Shown piece after piece: positions 1 to 12,836 of a stretch of DNA of 64,000 bases (the stretch's first letter is position 1; each line of letters starts with the position of its first letter). Where the stretch lies: contig JAMKCH010010252.1 of the NCBI GenBank assembly GCA_023653785.1, positions 17,646 to 81,645 on the forward strand, in the 5' to 3' direction. This DNA comes from Ophioderma brevispina (Eukaryota; Echinodermata; Ophiuroidea; Amphilepidida; Ophiodermatidae). The notes below the pieces were generated by a model. That model had not been told where the DNA came from, made no database searches, and worked only from the letters and a program-made list of their open reading frames with translations. A program made the position numbers and the translations under genes.

Positions 1-1130
1 GATAAAAGTATGTGGGATATCATCTTAACCTATTTCGATTATCTTAATTTTGCTGCAAAGAGAATTTCAAGCAATCGGTTAAGTATAGGCTGATGCGACA
101 GTCTTTTGAATCAGTCGTCCGTTTTTCACCCTATCCACGGATTCCCAGTTGAATGCACGGCGCCCGACTAAGCAAATGTGATTCCCGTGGACAGTTTCAG
201 CAAAATCGACTGCTTGATTCAACGACTGTAACTCGTCTATACCTAACCGATGTTGAATGATCTTTGCAGCAAATTAAACATAATGGACTAAGCTTTTCAG
301 AATGATATCACTGAGTGATAATATGTTACTTGAAAATTCAAAATGGGCAGGACACAATCAAGTGTCAATTTTTTATTGATCACCCTGTATTAGTATTAAA
401 CCAAAAATCCCCGGTAAGGGGAGTGTCCAGAAGTCACCTCACATGCACATCAATACTGCTGTTGAAGATTCATTGGAGTAAGAGATAATGACGTCAATGT
501 GCTGGATGGCCACCAGTAGGCTCCCCAGAGCTGATGCCCTTGTAGGTGGCCTCTTTTTATTTCTACCAAGGATCACCGCTACCTCCTCATCAGATTTCCG
601 TTAGAAACCTGACTTGGGTGACGGTTAATTTAGCCGCCGACAACCCTGGCCCTGGTACGGGTAGTACTGGTTACCAGGATACCAGTAGCAGGCATGTACC
701 CTTAAAGAAAACCTGACTTGACCTATAGGAATACCTAAACCTGCCACAGATGGTGTTTTTTTTTTTTTTTTTTATTTGAAATGTTGTTTATCCCAATTTG
801 CTATGTCCAATTTCAATATTCCCCCGTACATCACTTTGACATGTGGCAGGTGCAGTGTGTGGTTTGGTCATATGTGATATAACCGTATGTTTTACAAAAT
901 CGTTGAAAAAATTTTTAAAATTTGTAAATATGTAAGTCTTTTTTTGAATATGAGCTCAAAAGGTTTTAGGGTTAACATAAGATATTTCTAAAGCACTTGA
1001 ATACGACTTGCTGTTCCCAAGTGATTTGTTTCACTGCAAATCCTTGTAAGCAATGAATATCCAAAACAAGATAGGTGATACCATATGCAGATTGGTAAAT
1101 ACTACTTTGTGTATGTTTGTTACTTGACAG
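1..1130. other. Intron sequence upstream of the first visible integrin exon
   Basis: I see no exon with both splice sites here. The stretch holds an 18-T run (about 756-773) and a GC-richer patch (about 470-720) with repeated CCAG/CTGG words that looks repeat-derived but that I cannot classify. The end is a good 3' splice site: a T-rich tract followed by TTGACAG ending at 1130. Exon 1131-1213 starts in mid-codon, so the preceding coding exon lies further upstream, probably outside the window. Confidence 0.5.
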
Positions 1131-1213
1131 AACCAACCGTGACTCCACGACGAAGCCAACGAGTTATGAAATTATTCACAGATGTTGAGAGCGTCACAGA
1201 CATTCAAATCGTG
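1131..1213 (+). CDS. Integrin alpha exon 1 of those visible (start of calf-2 region)
   Basis: This is an 83-nt exon between a T-rich tract ending in GACAG and the donor GTG|GTAGGT. Only one frame is open; it uses two bases to finish the previous codon and then reads 27 codons ending VESVTDIQIV, stopping exactly at a codon boundary. The next exon (20240) starts in the same phase, and together they read DIQIV-VYKTNAG. This matches the integrin alpha calf-2 pattern in which a beta strand precedes a (N/T)xGxxxS segment; human alphaV has a similarly placed HVYELRNNGPSS. The domain is extracellular and supports the leg of the receptor. The exon alone is too short to identify, so the call depends on phase and on its neighbour, which lies about 19 kb away across a transposon-filled intron. 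Confidence 0.7.
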
Positions 1214-1678
1214 GTAGGTGTGTCAAACTTTTGACAATTCTTTGAAAACGTAAAATGAATAGTGGCATAATGCATATTTAATTCCAGCTTTTTGATTGGT
1301 TTATATTTGTGGTCTCATGGATGAGCGCAGACTCTGCTTCTGCAGATTGCTGGTGTGTGAGAGCATAATTAGATAACTGTTTGTTGCATCACGTTGCTAA
1401 TTGTTTCTTATCTTAGCAGTTGAAGATATCTGAGATGAGAAAAATACCTCCATTGCTGTCTTCACTAATAGGCCCGTCCAAATAGAATGAGTGCTGCCTT
1501 AACCCACACTATTTGCAACAGAATCAATTCCAAAGAATTGTATTGAGAATACCGTTAAAAACACATATCAAACGTCTACTACAACAAAGGAGTGGAAACA
1601 TATATTTTAAGGGGTAAAGGTTTATACAGGGTCAAAATATGACGGATCAAAACGGCGTATGCCAACGTGTCTTACTAG

Positions 1679-3032
1679 TCTTTGGCAAAGACGTCCTCGC
1701 ATTTGTATCCACAACCGCGAGCGCTGCCGAAGCCGGGGAGGCCGAGCGGAGCGAGGCGTCTTTGCGCAAATTGGTATTTCCCAGTACAGGCATAATGTGT
1801 CAATCCAATTCTTCTTCATCGTAATCACCGCCCAATTTTCATCGATGACACGTTTTCAGATACTTGCCAATATAGATGGACGTCGCCCGGCAAATTACCA
1901 TCTCGGATTTTTGCACGGCCTATTTAGCATACGATGTCAAGCAAAATGTTTTCCTCGTAACGCTCGCAAGTTCTTGACTGCTGCGAGTGCGAGTGAGTCC
2001 GTAGGTATGCGAGATGGCAGATGGGCTAGTTTTAGCCCAGCTCTGCATACATAAAAGTCCCCAGTAAAAGTTATTCCCACCTTCCCTTCCCTGGCATCCC
2101 TGCACAAACACACTAGAAATGTAGTAATGACTAGGGCATAGTCGTCATTTCAATCACAATATTCGTACTGCATTGACCAGTCAAAATTGCCAACGCCAGA
2201 AATGACAAGTGATTTTACATTAATTAAAATGATGATCCTGACCCGCTATCATCAATTCACGCAATGGGGACGTGTGGGGAACATCCCAAATTTCACAGCC
2301 AGACATGAAGTGTATTCACAATTCACAGCCAGAGAATTTTATGGGACACGCACTCTCCCTAGTCTAGACTAGAACTTACCTACCTCGGGACCCATTACCA
2401 TGACAAATTGACACTGCACCTCCAACAATACTGCACAATTAAGGCTAATTTCTGCCGAACCCATGGCTGAAACGATGCAATGAAACTACGTTTTACTACA
2501 ATTACAACATCGTTCCCTACAATGACTGAAATTCACATTTAAATAAATATCCACATCAGTACACTAGCCCATTGAGCCTTACTTACATACGCTCATAGTC
2601 TCACAGTACCCGTACGTGTAGCTAGTTCGAATAATCCTACACGGGATCCTACACACCTGGCCGTTTCACAGCATCAGAGTTTTTCGCCATTTTACATTCC
2701 CGGCTAGCGGTATCAAGGATCCTGGCTGTCATGGGTTATTCCTTTTTTTGAATCCGTTACCAAAACCCAATAAATTGATGGTTATTGATCAGTTTCAATA
2801 CACTCTATTCTGGGAACTATTTTAATTAAGTTTTAAGCGAACGATGACATCATCATTGACCAAGCAACATCGCTAATATTTTCGGCAGAAATATCCTGAA
2901 ATCAATGAGTAACAAAGAAACAAGGAAAATATTTGCGAAAGGCTTTGATTACGAACTCAGCTTTGAGCGTCCAGAGAGGGGCGGACGCGGACTCACACAA
3001 ATTGAATAAATTAAAATCAAAGCCTTGATAAG
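1679..3032 (+). mobile_element. 1.4-kb nonautonomous DNA element A, copy 1
   Basis: This stretch is similar over almost its whole length to the reverse complement of 14091-15561, with many substitutions and small indels. Shared landmarks, in order, are CTTTG(G/T)CAAAGACG at the start, GCCGAGCGGAGCGAGGCGTC, GCGCAAATTGGTATTTCCC, TTTTTGCACGGCCTA, GGCAGATGGGCTAGTT, CCCAGCTCTGCA and a final CAAAGC(C)CTTGATAA. The two ends form an imperfect inverted repeat of about 13 bp. No transposase is visible, so it must be mobilised in trans. Open frames of 60-131 codons inside it are not conserved between copies. An LTR reading was considered and rejected. Confidence 0.8.
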
Positions 3033-3059
3033 TCTAGTTCATATTACATTTCCAGGATT

Positions 3060-3489
3060 AAAAAAAGGTATAGTTTGCAGGTTGTAGTTCAAAGTTTGCA
3101 GTCAAAATAGTTCAAGTCACAATGGGGGTAAATTTTCAGATTAATCCGTTCGTTATAAACATGGTGGTCAAATTGTTCGTCTAATGGTACGAACCCAAAA
3201 AAGTATACTGATGCACATCGTAATATTTGTTGCTACTTGGAAATGCAAAAGTGACTGGGGGCTACAGGGTTCTATGGGAGGTCACTATCATAGCTCTGTA
3301 ATTCTTATATAGAAAGTTCAAACAAAGAAAGATCGATTAAATTACTGATCTAGGGGACAATTAAACAGGTTAAACAGTCCGATAAAATCGGAACCATTTC
3401 ATGAATTTTCCCAGGATGACCTTGACGTATCTGGAGCTATTTACTAAAACTATAATGCGTAGATAAGGCAAAACTATACCTTTTTAAAC
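3060..3489. repeat. Possible small MITE with a 14-bp inverted repeat
   Basis: AAAAAGGTATAGTTT at about 3062-3076 is mirrored by AAACTATACCTTTTT at about 3471-3485. The inverted ends are short and I could not fix a target-site duplication. It lies directly beyond element A copy 1. The interior is AT-rich without an open frame. Confidence 0.3.
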
Positions 3490-6400
3490 CTTAGGAGCAG
3501 CCCAATAAATTGATAATCATTAAATCAATTCGAACAATTATAATTTTTTACACCTGTACAAACGTTTGCCCACTTATTTATAAATTGGCCACTAGGTTGA
3601 TTTTTGGTCGTTTTAGACTTTTTAATAGATATTTTGGACTATTTCAGAGGTATAATTAAACATAATGGTTCTGTTTGCCATTTTTTGGGTGGGGTCAAAT
3701 CATAAATTAGTGGATATAATACCCCATTGCCATCTTACACAAAAACAATCCTATACCACCCAACCCTCCACCAATACTAAACTTCCCATACATACAGTAC
3801 AACAAGAAAATTCAAGGGCGTTACCGAGGCAGTCGATCCAGAGGGGCCAAAATTCCAAGTCGTCCGGCCCGGAAGGGGAAAAATTCCAAAAATGTCCCGC
3901 CAAAAGGGGTAAAAATTGATACGTTGTCTCAGGATTGTTCCAGTGTTGTTTGCACTTGATAAATGTGCGCAAAGCTCGCAAATTGCCAATTTACATTAAT
4001 TTTGCCCCAAATTTAGGCTGAAATTGGGGGAAAATTTAGAAGAAGAAGGATGAAAAAGCGTATTTTAGTCCATATCCGCTTTTTGATAGCCAGAGGGGTA
4101 GAGGGTGGTAACTTGGCGACCCCCAGTTCGTACGCCTATACACAAACACATACACCGTCTCCCCATCAAACCTGCTTCACCTCACTGCTAAAAATGAGAA
4201 AAAGTGACTATAAGTATAAAAATCAGCAAAGTTAGTTTGTTCTGGTTAAAGTTTCAGCTTTGTAGTTCAACTTTTAACACTCTTGATACAATCCTACTTA
4301 CGGTAGTTCCCCAGATCAGGACAGTTCTTGGAGGCGACGGTCGAGGTACGAGGAGAAACGGGCAATGGCATATGCAGACCCAAACGTGTGCCAGTTCAAA
4401 GCATACCGGACGGTATAAGTGCCAAGGATAGAGTTTATAAACAAGGATGACGCATAAAAAATAAGTTAGCTGATAAACTATTATAAGCTTCATTTGAAAT
4501 GATTATCCTCTGTGGTAGAATAATCCAAGCATCCGCAGAGTGAGAGTGTGAATGTCAAATGTAGTTATCCCATGTGCTATTTCTTCAGTAATGTTAAATA
4601 AAATCTATACTGCTAACGACACCATTTGTTGGTTTAAATTGCTGGAGGAAATAGAATGCCTTCCAGTGTTCCTGATATTAATCAGTTAGAATTTTTCACA
4701 AATCGGAATCTCGCCAATGCAACAAATAGTGCTCAGCAGACAAATGTGACGTCAGTTACCCACACAATACAGTTGAGTAAAAAAACCCTACATTCAGAAT
4801 AAAAAATTAATTTTAAAATAGTAAGAATAGTTTTGCTCAAATGTTTGCTTTGTTATAAAGAGGGAAACAGACTTTCAGAAAAGTTATTTGTGTAATTTGC
4901 GGCTTGTGAGGGGAGGAAGGAATTATGCCTATTTTACTGAGAGACTTAAAAATTAAGTTTGGACGATTTGACCCAAACAAAAGATGCACGCCTCCCTTCT
5001 AAAGTAGCCATGGTCTTCAGCAGTGATATGAGTAAAAACATTTAACACCATATTGTGTAACAATGGGTGGGATTAGAATCATTGAAGGATTATAAAAATA
5101 ATATCCAGAGATAACCAGAAAATGCCGAGCAGTCCCAAAAAATTCAGTTTCCTAAAGAAGAAAGTCAAAATAGCTGGTGTAAGACCATAGTTAACTTCGG
5201 TTCAGCAAGATTTCGTGGTTTTAACCTACAAGGAAACTTGGGAGCTAAAGTGAAACCATAGAAGGTTTTGTATTCCGCTTGAAAAACAAAGTGCGATATT
5301 GAAGTTCAAGTTTTTAATTCCAATTTATTTACAGAAAACTTCAACTTTAGTTCTTCTTGCAATTTATGAACACTGAGTATACTGTATTTGTGCAAAATAA
5401 TTACCTGAGAGATGTAAAACAAAAATCTCTGAGCAGTTCATTATGTTCATGAACTGAGACATTGATATGGAGTGATTTTCAATAACTGACTCTTTATGGT
5501 TGAACAATGGTATTATATTTTGTTGAAGATATTTTTTCTTATAATTATGTTACACGATAGATCATTTTATTCAAACTGATATGCTTTTTATCGAGAAGAA
5601 ATCGATACGACCTGAAATTGCATGTGTGAATTGTGTTTGCTAATATGGAATACGTCTGTGTCAGTCTCTCCGCATTGTATGGCTAAAATCGGCCAAACGG
5701 AATTTTTAGGTCTCTCCGCAAAATTGCCATAGTTTCTGAACCCAAAGGCCGAAAGACACCGAATAAAATTCTTCTGATAGCCTGTTTATCCCTGTAAACA
5801 ACCAAAGCAAAGATTCAAGCAAAAATAACGTTTAACCTTTGAAGAAAAATTCTTTCCTCAATGTAGGGTTTTTATTGACTCACACTGTATATGGCAATGA
5901 GACTAACAATGTTTACATAAAATTTCTGTTGTGAAATTGATCGTTCGCAAAGGTGAACTATCGCCCAAATTGCAGTGCAAAGTACCTTTTCTTGTGAAGT
6001 TAATCTTACAGAAATGTAGAAGAATATCCAACGAACAAAAACAAACGAGGCACTGATGTTAAAATTCATGGCAAAAGGTGGACTATTCAATTGTAACCAT
6101 GCCCTAATTGTCGCCTACCCAGACGATTTACCGCCATCTTAAAGTTTACAGTATTACTGCGCACGCATAACCAGGTTTTAAAAAGAAATAAAATATATGG
6201 GGCGTGCAGGCCTTGAAATATCCTAAGTTACGCCCTCAATTTAAATTTGCAGGCACGTACATGTTGAAATATTTGCATAGACTGGTGATTTACAAACCTT
6301 ATCTTATTGTTGGCTTACGAAGTAAGTCTATATGAGAGTGCTGGGTGATAGATTAATATGCTCATCAAACTTAATTTCCAATTACTACACAGTATGAAAA

Positions 6401-7534
6401 CAAAACAGTGATATGGAGGAGTCAAGCAAAAGGTCTATAGGGCCCAAAACACTCACCCCTCTTGGAATACATTAACACGCAAGAAACAGGGCATAACTTT
6501 CAAGAAACGCACAGAAAGTGTTACACTTGTAACACTTGTAACACACTTCTTGTTAGACTAATCAATACTCTTGGTTCACTGTAGTTGTCTGGTGACTCTT
6601 TGCATGCATTGTTAGTAGGGTCTCTACCAAGAAACAGGGAACCATTTTTGGACATCAAGGTCAGGTAACTGTCAAGTGTAAGTGATATACACACATGTGC
6701 TTATGTGTAAGCCTGGATATTTATGTTTTGGCATAGAGGGCATTGAAGGGCATATTATTTGTCACACATGGAGTATGTTACCTCTTAAATGTAGAAAGTT
6801 TTCTTTTATGGACCAACTAAAAAATTGATTTAGTTTGTGCATTTGAATGCAAATTCATGCAGTGTTTCGCTCCCCCGAGGAGTCTGTTTGTTATTGTTTT
6901 CCCACCATATCTCCCCAGTTGTCTAAGTCCATGTGCCCCTTGTACCATGTGTACTTTACACACATTCCCAGTTGCCTCATGAAGATAGTGCGGAGTTTGC
7001 AAGTCGCATTCAACCACTGCACGTTCAGGCATATAGTTCAAAAGAGCACTATAATAACATTAGCCATGTTCACTGACGTCACAAAAAAACTCCAACGGTT
7101 TTTGAAACTCCATAGGTGAAAATTAAATCCATTACATTTGTATTTTGTTTCATTCCAAAGTACGATCCACACGATGGCCCACAGCAAACGATGGCCAGAA
7201 CTCTGAATCAATCCTGACCATCTCCTCCCGCTTCTCATATCGGAGTGTGACCGGAAGTCACCATAACAGTACCTTCACTTTCGCGTTGTATAATTCAACA
7301 CAGGAGTGTCAAAAAGATGACCTTACGAGGTCACCTCCGCTCACGATAACAGTTAACAATCCTACGTCACTTCTTTTGTGGCCTGCGAATCCATTCCTGC
7401 GAATCGTTATGGCCCATCGTATTAAACTCTAACAGATACCATTGCCCAGTGTGTAACAGTCAGGCAACCTATTTCTAGATACCAGGCCCTAACAGTTTAA
7501 CAAACATTGCTGTTAACTGGTCTATACCCCGATC

Positions 7535-7728
7535 TGTCCACACGGCACACACTCCAAAACACTCCGAGTGTTATTGGCGTTTGAGTTTCATCACCCCCTA
7601 GTTTTAGGTTAGAACCCGCTAGATCCTCGATAACCCTCGCGGAGTTAAACTCCGAAGACGTCCACACGCCAAACCCCCGTCCGACACTTCAGAGTTTTGA
7701 ACAACTCCGAGTTCAGCTTCGTGTGGAC
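7535..7728. mobile_element. Small MITE with GTCCACACG ends
   Basis: GTCCACACGG at about 7537 is mirrored by CGTGTGGAC at about 7718, and a third copy (GTCCACACGCC) lies inside near 7660. Between them AACTCCGAG-type words recur in both orientations, as in subterminal repeats of small DNA transposons. It is about 190 bp and noncoding. Confidence 0.5.
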
Positions 7729-8524
7729 ACTGACTAGTAATCTGCCCTTATCTTTAAACTTTAACTGTGTTAACTTGAAACAGCTAGCCCAAATTCCCTC
7801 ACTTCAACCATCATAAGTGCCGTAGAACACACCAAGAGAGTGTAGTTAGTCCATCCCACATGCATCAGTTTTTTATACATTTCCCTCAATAATCTCATGT
7901 GATCCCACCAATGACACCCATTTATACAAAAACTCGGCCTTTTTCACCCATTCCTGCACACAAGGCACTAGTACTTTATAAATTTTTAATCATGAAGGTT
8001 TTGTACTCCTTAAACTTCTTTACAATGCCCAAAAAACTAATTAACTGACATGTGTTAGTACAAACATTATAGCCACATTGCAATGTAGTATGGGATTAGT
8101 TCAAACACCCAGCTGCTACTATGACAAGTTCAATGTCAACCCTTGTTTATTTCTTGGGAACTCGCATGATTACATCTAACCATGTAGCTTGTCACATAAT
8201 TACTAAATGTGAATCACTGTTTTGCTTTTTCAATCTTTTATGGGATAAAAGTTTTAAAACCTAGTGTGGTATTATAAGTGGGGTAAAATTAGCCAATTTG
8301 AAGTGTCAACAATGGTTGAAATCGGTTGTTATTTATTCGCTTTCATTGATGTGTATTTTTAGTAATTTTGTATACATTGACCATTCTACAATACTCTGTT
8401 TCAGACACTCACGAGTCCATATGTTGACAGTTGACATGCCCTGCAACTGACCGCTGTGCCAACTACCACCTTGTGTATACTCTGCCATCTTCCAGGGGGA
8501 TCGCACCAATTACTTGCTGTATTT

Positions 8525-8765
8525 TAGTTCCAGTGACCCCCATTTTAAAGACCATTTCATTTCCAGAGACCCGCTATTTTCATGTCCAGCCATATTTCTA
8601 TTAAAGAGAAACCTAAAATTATCTTCAAAACTCCTCAAAAATAGCTGGAAATCGAGGTAGAATGTCGCAGCTTATCTTCTGAAATTTTCTGAAAACCTAG
8701 TTTGGGAGACCCATTTTGGGGGCCTGGAACCTCACCCATCACCCCCTCCTAGTTATTCGGAGCCC
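8525..8765 (-). repeat. Dispersed repeat family B, minus copy
   Basis: The reverse complement matches 54700-54965. Shared words include GGTCACTGGAA, GAAATGGTCT, GGACATGAA, GAGGAGTTTTG and TTTTCAGAAAATTT-like segments next to a CCTAGTTT/AACTAGG box. The element is GA/CT-biased, lacks coding capacity and has no visible terminal repeats. I cannot assign it to a named class. Confidence 0.6.
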
Positions 8766-9649
8766 CCATTGTTTGGGGCCGGGAATCCCCCCCCCTATGA
8801 CTGTGTTAAGAGGGTCACAGATTAGTAATGGGGCCCTCCAAAACTTTGAAAACACTATCTGTGGGTAATCTTTGGTGTAGATTCAATATCAAGGAAGTTC
8901 ATAGCGTGTTTTACTTTTAGAGGGACCTAAATATGGCCGCCTTTGTTCCTTGGGACCAATCTGGGGGGTAATACTCTCCAAAAGTAAGAACATTTTTATT
9001 GTCCCATCTTTTGGTCAATCGAGGGTTTACAGAGAAACTTTAAAAACCAAATTAACCAATCAATTATGAACACATTGAAAAGTAATAAGTTAGGTACACA
9101 CGCCCTTAAAAATTGGTAATTGTACTTTTTTTGAACCGTTGTACGCGGGGGCCCCCTGAAAACCAATGTTGACATTCTACACCTAAAATACACAAATCTA
9201 CAAAAGACCCGCCCTATTGTCTGCTTCAGATATGTTGAGAATGTAGCATGAAACAACTTCCCTGAAAGAACTAGCGTGTCTTTATTTTTTCACAACAAAA
9301 TACCACTCAAAGTTACCACACAAGGTATCGTGACCCAGAGGTCATTGTACCTGCACAGTGTATATCACCATAAACCTTCTATGGGGATATCAGCAAAAGT
9401 ATCTTGGGCAGAAAACAATGAAAGACAATCGAGACACAAGCTGATGATTCTTTCCAAGAATAGTTTCTTTGTGATGTCTCTTCAAATATCTGAAGTATGA
9501 GGTGTGATGTTATGCATAATGTCACCATTGATTGTTCAGGGTGCCATACATGTCAAATTGCAAAATTAGGATTTTTTCATCAATAGGCTCTATCCTAACC
9601 CTCAGCTTATTACTATACTAAACCAATGTATTTAATTTTTATTTATTCA

Positions 9650-10075
9650 AATCTAGGAGGACCCGAGACCTCATAGGTACATACCCAACATGGTTAACCA
9701 ACTTCTACTATGGGTATCCCTCGAAACTTACCAGAATGGCTTGGGACAATCGGGGTTACCACCTACTGACTGTGAATATACATGTACAGTGCTCTCTGTA
9801 CAGGGACCGACGGCTTAACTCCCCTCTGGAAGGACGGGATATTCTCGTGGCTCATTTGCCCAGTCCCAAATGAACCCCCAGGGATAGGGCGGAATTCTAG
9901 TTTTATAAATAGTGCTTATAATACAAATTCAATATCCAGACTTTAGACACCCGATTAAATCACAGGTAGTGGGGCCCACCCGGGTTTTGAACCGGGGACC
10001 TCCTGCACCAAAGGCGAATAATCTAACCAGTTGGGCCTGCTCTCCCAGTACTTATTATTATACTGGTAGAATGTC
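9650..10075 (-). mobile_element. tRNA-derived SINE, minus strand
   Basis: Read on the minus strand it starts near 10072 with a tRNA-like head. An A-box-like GGCCCAACTGGTTAG is followed by a B-box-like CCCGGTTCAAAACC and a paired CCCGGGTGGG arm. About 200 bp later comes ATCCCGTCCTT followed by AGTTAAGCCGTCGGTCC. The same body motif occurs in the plus-strand SINE at 33108-33545, so the two are members of one family. The tRNA head is too diverged to be a functional gene. Confidence 0.75.
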
Positions 10076-11238
10076 CTGCAGTGTGACTCAGTGGGTCACA
10101 AGAAACGCACATTAACAATATTGTTCCCATACTTACAGAGTTCTTACCCCCCCCACAGCTTGGTCCCAGGTGAAAAATATTGCATTTCTACAAAACTACA
10201 ACCACCCAAATCACTTTAAAAGTAAGGAGCTATCCCATTTTTTATGCCAGATTTGATTCTACAACATCACACCAAACAAATTCCCCAGATAGGTTGATTA
10301 TCAGAGTTGGGAAGGGTTTCATTTCAGTTTATGGCCCTCTCAAATTGTCTTTTGCATCACACGCATGTTTGATGGTGACACCCCCTAAATTTCTGAATGC
10401 TCCTGCGGAAAACGAAAGGCGGTATGAAGCGCAAAATTTCAGGATTTGTTCATTTCTCATCATATCTATCATCCACACCAAAAGGAAAAAAAACCCCCTT
10501 GGACATGCTGGCGGTGCACATCTCATCTCTCGGTGTTTGACATGGAATAGCCCAGTTAAGGGGACGTTAGGATAATGGGAATTCTCCTTAGCATGATGCC
10601 ATTTGGTTGCTTGTATACCTATGTGGTTGTGCTTGTACCCATAAGTGGTTTCACTTCACTGCAGGCAATTCAACCCACACCTCTGGAGTAAGCCACAGCC
10701 ATCCCTGTGCTCTCACGTTAAATTAAACGACTGAAATCCTGTCTATTTCTTCCTTTCCATTTCCTCAGCCTCTGCGCTGCCCAATCTTAGTAGCTGTTTT
10801 CCACAGGTTTTAATGATGTATACCTGAAGTAAGTATAGTACAAAAAAGACCTGAAAAGATAGATTCTTATTCATTGGCATGGGTAACCATATTACCACAA
10901 ATTTCATTGGTTTAGGTCAAAGCTTCGCCCATCAATTACTGGGTATAGAATGGATAGTGCGTGCAGCAATTACACAGTGTAGTCAAATATGCAGATGCGA
11001 AAACGGCGCGTTTATACTGCTCATGCTGCGCGTTGTACAAAATGCAATTGTGCACAGCGTGATGATCATCGCACGATTACTTTGATTCCTTGAATTGAAA
11101 ACATTGTTTTCAAGAGGGGTGCATTATTTAAATGAATAAAAAAGAATGATGTAAGAATATTTTTGACAAATTTATGCCAATTAAAAAGCAAAATTACCAT
11201 TCTCTAAATAGAAGAGATAAAAGATGGGATTTTTTGTT

Positions 11239-11240
<2 letters not shown>

Positions 11241-11273
<33 letters not shown>

Positions 11274-11285
11274 ACCCCCCCCCCC
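11241..11285 (+). repeat. 31-G homopolymer followed by a C run
   Basis: A run of 31 G (11241-11271) is followed by CCA and then 12 C (11274-11285). The G and C runs could form a hairpin, and the G run could form a quadruplex. The assembled length is unlikely to be exact, because such runs are rarely read correctly. Confidence 0.8.
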
Positions 11286-11319
11286 TATTAGATGGTGTCA
11301 TTAAATGGATGGGCAATCC

Positions 11320-11535
11320 AATATTTTTGTGGTGGATACCCGGCGTCTAATCTAATCTCGATCAGCAGGCTTGATTTAATTTGATGCCCACACTCCTCCC
11401 CCGTAGAAACTTTCACAAAATCTTCCACAGAGGGGGTGTGTCTTTCAAATGAAGCTATCCAATGGGCTGTTCCATGTGGATCTGTACTTACTCCCTCTGT
11501 AGAAGATGTCACGGCTATTTTCTACAGGGGTTAGT
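11320..11535. repeat. MITE-like repeat with a CACAC/GTGTG hairpin core
   Basis: CACACTCCTCCCCCGTAGAA at about 11390 is mirrored by TTCCACAGAGGGGGTGTG at about 11426. CCCTCTGTAGAAGATGTC follows near 11493. This nested arrangement of CCCTCTGTAGAAGAT-type words in both orientations is typical of small foldback repeats. Its end (TTTTCTACAGGGGTTAGTGATGT) resembles TTTTCCACAGGTTTTAATGATGT near 10798, which may be a second fragment. Confidence 0.4.
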
Positions 11536-11559
11536 GATGTATATAGCCCCAATAATTAC

Positions 11560-11800
11560 ACTGAACTGATTTCTTTACAATCCTTTACATCCAATGTTGA
11601 CTGAAATATACGCATTTTCCCTTCTGAGAATTGGAATACCCCAAACTAACCTATTTTAATAAACACCCCGAAAAGAGAAAATGGTCTCAACCAGTGCCCC
11701 CAAGGTCACACCCTGTCAAGCCATTACTCTTCCCTCAATTCCGTTTTGGCCGCCATAAAAACCAAACGGACGCGTGTTCATCGCACTCTGTTTTTAGCAG
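11560..11800 (+). repeat. Left inverted arm flanking the A-depleted block
   Basis: This segment is clearly related to the reverse complement of 19965-20190. Matching pieces in order are CCAATGTTGACTGAA, GCATTTTCCCTT, GGAATACCCCAAA, AAAAGAGAAAATGGT, AACCAGTG, CCAAGGTCACAC, CATTACTCT and CCCTCAAT. A third, shorter relative (CACTGAACTGATT, GACTGAAATATA) lies in inverted orientation at about 19820-19880. It could be the left terminal region of a larger element or an independent copy of the same MITE family. Confidence 0.65.
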
Positions 11801-12836
11801 CCTCAAAATTACTGAGATATTTGAATACTAGAACTGTTGTCGTCTCAAACGGAATACTCTACTACTACTACTACTATAACAATACTATCTGGATATATTA
11901 CTGATATATACTGGGGTTTTTATAACGCTCTGTTTGGACGGAATAAACGGCAACTTTTACGCCCGTCGAAGAGCTTTTATTGTGTATCCTTTTGTTGTTT
12001 TGCCGCAGATGCGTCATGTATCTGTGTAGCGGGAAAATAAGGTAAAACAAAGGCAACAGAGCCCGTGCCGCAAACCGTGTTTGCGTGCTTTGGAAGCCTT
12101 GCTTTTTGTGAGCCTGTTTCTGGTTCTTGTAGGTATTTGCCATACTATCAATAAAAACAGTTCTATTGGTGAGTGTGTCTATTATTTTATCTTATATGCT
12201 TTTTGGTTGTATTTGTAATAAAATATGTGAAAACTGACTTTTGGAAATTCTTTACCTTTACCGTGTGGTGACTTTGTTACCGCGACGGTAATCTTGTCCC
12301 CCTCCCGCGTGGCGGGCCGCGTATTCCACCGCGGCACGCCTTTGTTGTTTTTCAAATCGCTCGTTTTCGTTCCCGTTCCGGCACGCGTGCCCACTGGCTC
12401 GCTTCACCCCACTTTTTTTCTCTGCTGCGTCGTTTTGCCTTGCCGCCACCCGCGAACCCGCTTTTTTTCTGTGCGTTATTACGGTCTGCTTCCCCGCTGG
12501 CTGTCGCTCCGTTGGTGCTTGTTCTTTTGCGGTGGCCTGTCTGTTTTCAATGTTCGCCATTGGACACAGTTTCCCTGTTTATGTTTCGCTAAGGGAAAGG
12601 GGGGGTGGTGTTTCGGTGCTCCAGGTCCGAGGTTCTTCACAGGCGGCCCCGCTGCTTTGGGAGCACCTAAGATGTTGTAGCTTCGGGTACTTCATGGCGT
12701 GTTTAGTAGGGCGTTTCTCCTCGGATTTCCGCCCCGTCTACCACCCCACAACCTCGCTCCCAACCAAAACAACCCGCGTTCACGTTCCCTTTCTCATCGC
12801 CTGGGGTTCTAGCTCTAGGGGCTTCTTCTCCGTGCG

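Noticed and set aside
10180..10575. 131-codon plus-strand frame
   Set aside because: No domain or splice sites; composition is like the surrounding intron.
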